Assembly (NCBI GenBank): GCA_934630735.1
Contig: CAKTWK010000015.1
Coordinates: forward strand, 1-50,610
DNA length: 50,610 bases
Direction: 5' to 3'
Source: an uncultured Collinsella sp.
GTDB lineage: Bacteria > Actinomycetota > Coriobacteriia > Coriobacteriales > Coriobacteriaceae
Shown: positions 43,396-50,610 of the stretch, one piece after another
How the letters are laid out: each line of letters begins with the position of its first letter
Position numbering within the stretch: position 1 is the first letter of the stretch
Notes under the pieces: model-generated
Database searches by the model: none
Told to the model about the DNA's origin: nothing
The model's input: the letters and a program-made list of their open reading frames with translations, nothing else
Program-made: the position numbers and the translations under genes

Positions 43396-45009
<1,614 letters not shown>

Positions 45010-45147
45010 GCGGATCCTTTCTTGCATTGAGTGCATTACGTCGTTGTAACCGTACTATTGTAGCCGCGAAATCTCGCTCTAGGGCGCCTATCAGGACAAA
45101 TTCATCAGCCGAGCTCGCCGTGCACCGGGCAGCCGCCTCAAGGATCG

Positions 45148-45366
45148 TCTCAATCTGTAACAGTAAGACGGGTTTTGAGCCCCTACCTGTTACAGATCAA
45201 GACAAACTGGCAGGCCCGCCGGCACAATCTCAATCTGTAACATCTAGCCGCGCAAATCGACTCTTACCGTTACAGATCAAGACAAATAGGCAGGCGGGCA
45301 AATAACATCTCAATCTGTAACAGCAAGCAACCCAAAACGGACCTAGGTGTTACAGATTGAGATTGT
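45148..45366. repeat. Three hairpin units at exact 80-bp period
   Basis: Left arm TCTCAATCTGTAACA begins at 45148, 45228 and 45308, exactly 80 bp apart. Matching right arms (TGTTACAGATCAAGA in units 1-2 with small changes; a perfect TGTTACAGATTGAGA at 45348-45362 in unit 3) follow after 24-25 bases that differ between units. Each unit is thus a 13-15 bp hairpin with a variable loop. Between units lies a shared GGCAGGC stretch. It lies between prfC and the GntR gene, closer to the latter. The function is unknown. Confidence 0.85.
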
Positions 45367-45410
45367 TTTGGAGCAAGCGCGGCGCCGGCGGTCTATTCCA
45401 CATTTAGCTC

Positions 45411-45461
45411 TTGCGTAACTGTGCATAGTGTATATATACTGTGCTTACCGGTTATATACAC
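45411..45461 (+). promoter_or_regulatory. Promoter and likely GntR operator
   Basis: TTGCGT (45411-45416) and TATACT (45435-45440), 18 bp apart, form a promoter. The inverted repeat GTGTATATA (45428-45436) and TATATACAC (45453-45461) covers the -10 and start region. This is the expected shape of a YtrA-type GntR operator, so the operon probably represses itself. Confidence 0.65.
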
Positions 45462-45488
45462 GTGTAGCCCAACAGCTAAGGAGCCGCT

Positions 45489-45869
45489 GTGGACATCATC
45501 CTATCCAATTCGAGCGACAAGCCCATCTACGAACAGATATCCTCGCAGGTCAAAGCTCAGATCCTTTCGGGCGCGCTCGCTGCGGGAGCCAAACTCCCCA
45601 GCATCCGTGCACTCGCGAGCGATCTTGGCGTGAGCGTCATCACCACCAAGCGCGCCTACGCCGACCTGGAGCAGCTCGGGTTTATCTGCACCGTGCAGGG
45701 CAAGGGCTGCTTTGTCGCCGAGGGCAACCAAGAACTCTTGCGCGAAAACCAGCTCTGCCATATCGAAGAGCTGCTCGCACAGGCAGCAACGCAAGCCGAA
45801 ACCCTGGGCGTCACGCGCGACAAGCTGCACGAGATGCTCGACCTGGTAGCCCCCGAAACCATGCAGTAG
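45489..45869 (+). CDS. GntR-family regulator, YtrA subfamily
   Basis: 126 residues. Residues 9-75 are the winged helix (KPIYEQISSQVKAQILSG, LPSIRALASDLGVSVITTKRAY); the short C-terminal part (76-126) is the YtrA dimerisation helix pair rather than a FadR/HutC effector domain. It starts at GTG with AAGGAG six bases before. An ABC transporter follows 23 bases downstream, as usual for this subfamily, which responds to cell-wall or peptide stress. The palindrome at 45428-45461 is its likely binding site. Confidence 0.9.
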   Translation: MDIILSNSSDKPIYEQISSQVKAQILSGALAAGAKLPSIRALASDLGVSVITTKRAYADLEQLGFICTVQGKGCFVAEGNQELLRENQLCHIEELLAQAATQAETLGVTRDKLHEMLDLVAPETMQ

Positions 45870-45892
45870 CCATCTGCAAGAAAGGCTATACC

Positions 45893-46774
45893 ATGCAATA
45901 TTTGCTAGAACTCAAAGGTGTATCGCGCCGCGTGAGCGACCGCTTTTCCCTCCACGACGTCACGCTTGCCGTGGAGCCCGGCCAGATCGTTGGCTTTGTG
46001 GGCGCAAACGGCGCCGGCAAGACAACGACCATTCGCGCCGCGCTTGGGCTTATAAAGCTCGATGCCGGAGAGGTGCACCTGTTTGGGCAGCACCGCGACG
46101 CTAACGCACCCGACGAGACGCAGTGCCACCTGCGCTCCCGCATCGGGCTTGTCCTGGACACGTGTCCCTTCCCCTCCACGCTCAAGGTGGGCGAGGTCGA
46201 GGCGCTCGTAGGCTCGGCATACCCCACGTGGGACCGCGAAACGTTCGCCAGTCTCATCGACCGATTTGGCCTCGATCCCAAAACGAAAGTCAAGGACCTC
46301 TCCCGCGGCATGGGCATGAAGCTGCAGCTCGCCTGCGCACTCAGCCACAATGCCAAGCTGCTCGTTTTGGACGAAGCCACTGCGGGCCTCGACCCCATGG
46401 CGCGCGAGGAACTGCTTGACGAGCTGCTCGCCTTTGTTTCCGACGGCCAGCGCAGCGTGCTGCTCTCGAGTCATATTACGTCCGACCTCGATCGCGCTGC
46501 CGACCGCGTCATCTGCATCGATAACGGCTCGATTGTGTTTGACCTGCCGCGCGAGGACATTACCGACCGAGCCGGCATCGCCCACTGCACCCAAGCACAA
46601 GCGTCCGAGCTCATGGCTTGCGTCGAAGGCGCCCGTGCCGCCCACCACGCCTATAGCGTTGACGTGCTCGTGCCCAACCGTCGCGAGGCGCTCGAAGCCT
46701 TCCCCGAGATTCCCTGCGACCGGGCAACCATTGATGACTATCTTCGCCTCATGCTGAAAGGGGCTTCGAAATGA
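45893..46774 (+). CDS. ABC transporter ATP-binding protein
   Basis: 293 residues. Walker A is GANGAGKTT near 39-47, signature LSRGMGMKLQLA near 139-150 (a variant of LSGGQ), Walker B LLVLDEATAGLDP near 158-170 and the H-loop SSHI. The C-terminal ~75 residues are an extra domain typical of YtrB/BcrA-like ATPases. AAAGG precedes the ATG at 45893. The gene lies between the GntR regulator and the membrane subunit, with which it overlaps by four bases (ATGA). Confidence 0.9.
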   Translation: MQYLLELKGVSRRVSDRFSLHDVTLAVEPGQIVGFVGANGAGKTTTIRAALGLIKLDAGEVHLFGQHRDANAPDETQCHLRSRIGLVLDTCPFPSTLKVGEVEALVGSAYPTWDRETFASLIDRFGLDPKTKVKDLSRGMGMKLQLACALSHNAKLLVLDEATAGLDPMAREELLDELLAFVSDGQRSVLLSSHITSDLDRAADRVICIDNGSIVFDLPREDITDRAGIAHCTQAQASELMACVEGARAAHHAYSVDVLVPNRREALEAFPEIPCDRATIDDYLRLMLKGASK

Positions 46775-47469
46775 AACGCGCCTTTATGTCTGAGCTCGCC
46801 ATCGTCCGCACGCTTATCCCGAGCATCGCGGGCGTCGGCCTGTTCATCTTCGTCGTACTGACCCTCGCCAACGCATCGGATGGCGATGCCAGTATGAGCG
46901 CCGGCGCCTGCGCGGTCAGTGCCATGTCGCCCATCGTGGTCATGAACTCGCTGGCCGGCTACGACAATCAAAACGGATGGGAGCGCTATCGGGCAACGCT
47001 GCCCCTCTCGCGCAAAGACATCATCTGCGCACGTTACCTCTGCATTGTTGCCTTCTCGGCCATCATGGCGTGCGCGACCGTGCTTTTGAGCACCATCACT
47101 CTTCCGTTCTTCGATCACACGGGCATGCCCTCGACGGGACAGATCGTCTTTGAGACCACAATAGCCTCCGCCGCATCGATGCTCATCTCCCTCATGATGG
47201 TGTTTCTGGCACAGCCGCTGTTCTTTCGATTTGGACACATGGAGGCGCTGCGCCTATCCCTTGGCCTGTTTGCCCTGTTTGGCTGCGGCACCATGGCAAT
47301 GCTGAGTTCCTCCAACCCCATCAGCAACTGGCTCATGTCGATTGCCGGAGCGAATCCCGATCCCGCCGTTCTTGGCTGTCTGTGTGCAGGAATTGCCGTA
47401 CTGGCGCTCGCGCTATGTGCAATCAGCTGCACCGTCAGCACCAAGGTTTATCGAGTACGCGATTTGTAG
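46771..47469 (+). CDS. ABC-2 type permease subunit
   Basis: 232 residues with six predicted membrane helices (about 13-35, 49-66, 95-120, 130-155, 165-190 and 198-222) and the N-terminal LPLSRKDIICARYL loop (near 76-89) common in ABC-2 permeases of the YtrC/BcrB type. It overlaps the ATPase stop as ATGA, so the two are made together. The transported substrate is unknown; the GntR control suggests a stress-induced exporter. Confidence 0.87.
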   Translation: MKRAFMSELAIVRTLIPSIAGVGLFIFVVLTLANASDGDASMSAGACAVSAMSPIVVMNSLAGYDNQNGWERYRATLPLSRKDIICARYLCIVAFSAIMACATVLLSTITLPFFDHTGMPSTGQIVFETTIASAASMLISLMMVFLAQPLFFRFGHMEALRLSLGLFALFGCGTMAMLSSSNPISNWLMSIAGANPDPAVLGCLCAGIAVLALALCAISCTVSTKVYRVRDL

Positions 47470-47564
47470 CCATACGAAACTTGACCCACGTAGGCCACAA
47501 TCGGTCGCAATCGCCCATCCGCAAATCCATGGCAAACGGCATGTCCTCGGCGTGCGCCACCGTA

Positions 47565-48863
47565 CTACTTGCGCAGCGGTTTGGGCAGCGGAATGCCTGC
47601 CGCAATGACGGCGGCGATGATCATGCAGACGATACCCTTGAGCGGGAAGCACATGAGCAGCAGGCCCACGACCATGACGGGCTGACGCATGACGGCGCCC
47701 ATCGTCGAGGCGGTGCAGACGGCGACGCAAAAGACCGGATCTGCGCCGGTGAGGATGGCAAGGCCATAGCCCAGGCTCACACCCGAGAAGATAACCGGGA
47801 AGAAGTGGCCGCCGCGCCAACCAAGGTTGATGAGGGCGGGTGTCAGCATGGCCTTAACAAGACCGGTCGCGATAAGCACGCCAGCGGGAATGGTCAGATA
47901 GGTTTCCATGAGCACATCGGCCTGGGTCTCGCCGGCAAACATGGTGTAGGGCAGGACCGTGCCACAGATGGCGAGTGCCAGGCCGGCCAGCATGGCCTTG
48001 ACGACCGGGCGCTCCCCTATTGCATGGGACAGTGCCTCGCTTGCATGCTCAGAGACAAAGTACAGCCAACCGCATACGGTGCCGACCAACGCCAGCGGAA
48101 TGAGCCAGACAAGTTCCAGGTTACCCACCTGGGCGGCCTCGAACCTGGGCATGCCCATGCCGCCGCCCATAAGCTGGCCGAGCAGCAGATAGGTGCCCAG
48201 ACCGCCGGCAATCGCGATGCCGTAGACCACGGTCTTTTGCGCCTTGGGCAGCTTGATGGTGATCTCATCGGACGCGGAGTCCTCGCCAGCGCCCTGGCCG
48301 TCGGCGCTACCGGCGAGCGGCGCCACAAAGCCAAACACGGGCGCGGTAAAGAGCGCCGTCAACGCGGCCTGGGTACCCAGCAGCGTAAGCTCCCTAAACT
48401 CGGCGCCGAAGCGACGCATGCGGTCGCCGACCCAGCTGCACAGGCCCGCGATAACGCCGGTCAGGCCGGCCTCCGGTCCAATACTTCCACCAAACAGCAG
48501 CGGCAGCAATGCCGCGAGCGAAAGCTTGCCCAGGTTGTCGTACGGGTAGCGACCGTCTTGTTTAACCTTGGCCATCACCTGGTTGAGGTCGTCGGTCTTG
48601 GTGCCCGTCATCTTTTCGTACAGACCGATCAGCAGGCCGCCCAGCAAGCAGACAAAAAACGGGTACGGCAAAAACCCGAACGGACCACTTGCGAGCTCAG
48701 GCGAAGCGACGCCCAGCATATGCGGAATCTCGGTCCATAAATAGTCGATACCGTGCTCCATCGCAAAGAAGAACAGCCAGACCGCGGCGCCCGCAAACGC
48801 ACCGGTCACAGCCACGCTCACTAAAAACAGCGCACGGTTTTTGGGTTTTGCAAGGTTGTCCAT
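47565..48863 (-). CDS. ClC-family chloride channel/antiporter
   Basis: 432 residues, about ten membrane helices. The selectivity region GGSIGPEAGLTG near 124-135 corresponds to the family G-(K/R)-E-G-P motif with Glu retained, and GWRGGHFFPVIFSG near 349-362 to the GGxFxP motif. An Asp/Glu-rich insert near 190-208 (GSADGQGAGEDSASDE) is unlike most ClC proteins. It would exchange Cl- or F- with H+, or conduct passively. GGGAGG precedes the ATG. It converges on the ABC permease. Confidence 0.87.
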   Translation of the reverse strand: MDNLAKPKNRALFLVSVAVTGAFAGAAVWLFFFAMEHGIDYLWTEIPHMLGVASPELASGPFGFLPYPFFVCLLGGLLIGLYEKMTGTKTDDLNQVMAKVKQDGRYPYDNLGKLSLAALLPLLFGGSIGPEAGLTGVIAGLCSWVGDRMRRFGAEFRELTLLGTQAALTALFTAPVFGFVAPLAGSADGQGAGEDSASDEITIKLPKAQKTVVYGIAIAGGLGTYLLLGQLMGGGMGMPRFEAAQVGNLELVWLIPLALVGTVCGWLYFVSEHASEALSHAIGERPVVKAMLAGLALAICGTVLPYTMFAGETQADVLMETYLTIPAGVLIATGLVKAMLTPALINLGWRGGHFFPVIFSGVSLGYGLAILTGADPVFCVAVCTASTMGAVMRQPVMVVGLLLMCFPLKGIVCMIIAAVIAAGIPLPKPLRK

Positions 48864-48988
48864 CGGGACCTCCCGTGGTCAAAATCGACAAAGATACGTT
48901 TTATTGTAGAGCGAGCGTTGCCCGAACGAGCCAACCGTCTGCGCCGCAAACGGCACCATTGGGAGTCATAGCGGGGCAGGCTCAAGAC

Positions 48989-49522
48989 TTATCCGTTAAT
49001 AATCGAGGCAATCTCGCGCAAATCGTCGGCAAAGTAAATGCCTTGCTGGCGCCTCGGACTCGAAAGCCCCTTATCAATCATGTGCTCGAGCAGCGCCTTA
49101 AGATCGTTGTAGTAGCCCCCGAGGTTGTACAGGATGCACGGCGCATCGAGATGCCCCAACGACACGGCGGACATGACCTCGGCAATCTCCTCAAGCGTGC
49201 CCGTCCCACCGGGAAAGGCGATGAAAGCATCGCCGAGCTCGATCATCTTGGCTTTGCGCTCGGCCATGTCACTCGTCACGATGAGGTCGTCGATACCGTC
49301 ATGTTGAAACTCGGCCTCGATAAAAAAGCTCGGTTCAACACCCGTCACGTGTCCACCTGCCTCGAGTACGCTATCGGCGAGCGCACCCATCAGACCCGAC
49401 TTGGACCCGCCGTATACCAGCGCGTGTCCGTTGGCGCCAATCCAGTTGCCCATCTCTTGCACTGCAGGCAGAAACGCTGGGTCGTTACCGACACTGGCGC
49501 CCAGGTATACCGTGATATTCAT
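48989..49522 (-). CDS. LOG-family protein (Lonely Guy-like phosphoribohydrolase)
   Basis: 177 residues, Rossmann-like. The nucleotide site has VYGGSKSGLMGALAD near 37-51 and the signature PGGTGTLEEI near 99-108, with Arg and Glu residues of the LOG group. Plant LOG releases cytokinin bases; bacterial members (TIGR00730) cleave nucleoside 5'-monophosphates. It is often misannotated as lysine decarboxylase. GAGGGGG lies before the ATG. Confidence 0.88.
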   Translation of the reverse strand: MNITVYLGASVGNDPAFLPAVQEMGNWIGANGHALVYGGSKSGLMGALADSVLEAGGHVTGVEPSFFIEAEFQHDGIDDLIVTSDMAERKAKMIELGDAFIAFPGGTGTLEEIAEVMSAVSLGHLDAPCILYNLGGYYNDLKALLEHMIDKGLSSPRRQQGIYFADDLREIASIING

Positions 49523-49558
49523 ATTCAGTCCCCCTCGTCGTGACGCGCGGCGCCCCCT

Positions 49559-49984
49559 CTAGCGCTGGCGTCGGCGATACTCGCGCACGCGACGCGAAAG
49601 ATCGGCGAGCTCGTCACGATCGAGCTCTTCCAAATGCTCAAGATCGTCCATAAAGCGCGCCATGGTGTCCTTTTGGCGCATCTTGATGAGCGTATTGCAG
49701 TAGTTCACTGCCACGCCCGTGAGCATGGCGATATAGAAGATGCTGATAACGCTCAAAATGACGGTAATGCCGCGGGCAACCGGTGTTTCGGCCGGAATGT
49801 CGCCAAAGCCGATGGTCGAGACCGTCTCAAAGCTAAACCAAAGCCCATCGCCCAAGGTGAGGGTCGTGGGCTCGGACAACCAGACGGCCGTCGAGCACAG
49901 CAGATAGAAGACGAGAAACAGGCCCGTGATGCGTGCAAAGCCAGCCTGGCGCAACACGTCGGCAAGCGTCCTCAACTTGTTCAT
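49559..49984 (-). CDS. Small two-helix potassium channel-like protein
   Basis: 141 residues. Helix 1 spans about 19-37 and the pore loop carries the filter TIGFGD near 60-65 (usual TVGYGD), followed by helix 2 (about 73-97). The C-terminus is charged and helical (DLEHLEELDRDELADLS) and likely coiled. This is an Ion_trans_2 (KcsA-type) architecture without a RCK domain. The ATG at 49984 has AAAGGGG upstream; the open frame before it is non-coding palindrome DNA. Confidence 0.83.
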   Translation of the reverse strand: MNKLRTLADVLRQAGFARITGLFLVFYLLCSTAVWLSEPTTLTLGDGLWFSFETVSTIGFGDIPAETPVARGITVILSVISIFYIAMLTGVAVNYCNTLIKMRQKDTMARFMDDLEHLEELDRDELADLSRRVREYRRRQR

Positions 49985-50070
49985 CGCGACCCCTTTTCCC
50001 AGACGCCCAATCACATTCGAACGGTATTGTCCCACGCCTCCCCCGCAAACGGAACTAGTCATTGGGTAAC

Positions 50071-50126
50071 TAGTCATTGGGGACGTTCTTGTTTGACTAG
50101 TCGTTTAAGAACGTCCCCAATGACTA
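50071..50126. repeat. Long palindrome of the GTCATTGGGGAC type
   Basis: A perfect 20-bp inverted repeat (50071-50090 with 50107-50126) and a 16-base loop that itself includes ACTAGTC. An extra partial copy of the left arm (ACTAGTCATTGGG) lies at 50054-50066. A further TGTCCCCAAGTGCC fragment is at 50165-50178. These look like members of a dispersed palindromic family. Confidence 0.8.
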
Positions 50127-50267
50127 CCCAACCGGCAGTTACTTTTGCGCCGGCAGAATGGGACTGTCCCCAAGTGCCGGGCGGGACCGTTTGGCGGCTC
50201 AACTGCCGACTAAGCATGCTGAGCTGGTATCCTTATGCGGTATTGTCTCGAGTCGTTAGGATTGCAT

Positions 50268-50610
50268 GTGAGAGCCGCCGCTGTCCTTCGTTCAGTTATA
50301 TATCGCACCCTAGCCGTCGCGGTTGCCGCACTCGCCGTACTGAGCGCCACCGTGCCCGCGCCCGCCTTTGCCGCTGACTCAGACCAGCAGGTCAAGACAG
50401 TCCGCGTTGGCTGGCTCGTCAACAATGCAGGCTTCCAGGAAGGCACGCCGGGCGAGCGCCTCTCGGGATGGGGCTACGAGTACCTCCAGACCCTCTCGTA
50501 TTACACGAAGGGCTGGCAATACGAATACGTCTCCGGCACCTTCACCGAGCTTATGGACATGCTCGAGGCGGGCGAAATCGACCTCATGCCCAACATCTCC
50601 TACTCCGAGG
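50268..50610 (+). CDS. Secreted solute-binding protein, N-terminal part
   Basis: The gene runs off the window edge; 114 codons are visible. GTG start at 50268 with TAGGA six bases upstream. A signal peptide (VIYRTLAVAVAALAVLSATV, cleavage near AFA-AD at about 35-37) is followed by VKTVRVGWLVNNAGFQEG, the first strand of a family 3 solute-binding domain, then WGYEYLQTLSYYTKGWQYEY and ELMDMLEAGEIDLMPNISYS. In Coriobacteria this domain often fronts a GGDEF or histidine kinase sensor rather than an ABC importer, but the C-terminus is not seen. Confidence 0.75.
   Translation, partial: MRAAAVLRSVIYRTLAVAVAALAVLSATVPAPAFAADSDQQVKTVRVGWLVNNAGFQEGTPGERLSGWGYEYLQTLSYYTKGWQYEYVSGTFTELMDMLEAGEIDLMPNISYSE

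Noticed and set aside
45148..45366. Repeats at regular spacing suggest a small CRISPR array.
   Set aside because: The repeated parts are arms of palindromes with loops of 24-25 bases and a shared linker; there are only three units, no cas genes, and repeat order alternates left and right arms.
47382..48740. 452-codon plus-strand frame opposite the ClC gene.
   Set aside because: Antisense shadow; the minus-strand ClC motifs are unambiguous.

Overview
The window looks like chromosome from a high-GC, anaerobic gut Coriobacteriia species, most likely Collinsella. This is an inference. It rests on the G+C-rich codon use of nearly every gene, cyclic-di-GMP proteins with PAS and degenerate GGDEF domains, a BspA-type leucine-rich surface protein, and short palindromic elements of the TGTGACAAAGGG and GTCATTGGGGAC types scattered between genes. 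No rRNA, tRNA or CRISPR array was found.

Left part (1-6390): thiamine phosphate synthase, a patatin-like lipase, then two tandem cyclic-di-GMP genes. The first is a GGDEF-PAS-GGDEF-GGDEF-EAL protein and the second a GGDEF-PAS-GGDEF protein; a strong hairpin separates them.

The most unusual region is 6694-12802. It is visibly A+T-rich, and its edges (6391-6690 and 12803-13330) are high-GC sequence holding only broken coding remnants. Inside is a seven-gene minus-strand operon. In order of transcription it encodes a radical SAM enzyme, a GNAT-like protein, a protein with a PqqD-like (RRE) N-terminus, a 66-residue Ala/Val-rich peptide, a small DUF3784-like membrane protein, a methyltransferase with an NPPL motif, and an ABC exporter. 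This is the gene content of a ribosomally made, post-translationally modified peptide (RiPP) pathway. The peptide has no Cys, and I do not recognise its class. A possible 22-codon ORF is divergent from the operon.

13371-30497 is housekeeping and accessory: an NADPH-dependent FMN reductase family protein, an ArsC/Spx-like protein lacking the usual Cys, a CobW-type G3E GTPase, TrmL, two paralogous AAA ATPases on either side of a UvrA-like gene, a TetM/EF-G-like GTPase, a GNAT, RsmJ, RlmA, a MATE exporter, a LysR regulator divergent from an EamA transporter, and small proteins. A 47-residue membrane peptide is also present.

30586-41714: uracil-DNA glycosylase, then a five-gene minus-strand operon (hybrid histidine kinase, MoxR ATPase, DUF58, membrane transglutaminase-fold protein, giant LRR surface protein). 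MoxR-DUF58-transglutaminase is a known module. Here the expected catalytic Cys of the transglutaminase is Ser.

41827-50610: an SDR enzyme with a YhhQ-like (VUT) queuosine-precursor transporter behind a possible preQ1-I-like leader; peptide chain release factor 3; an array of three hairpins at an exact 80-bp period; an autoregulated-looking GntR(YtrA)-ABC operon; a ClC channel; a LOG-family protein; a small K+ channel-like protein; and the start of a secreted solute-binding protein cut by the window edge.
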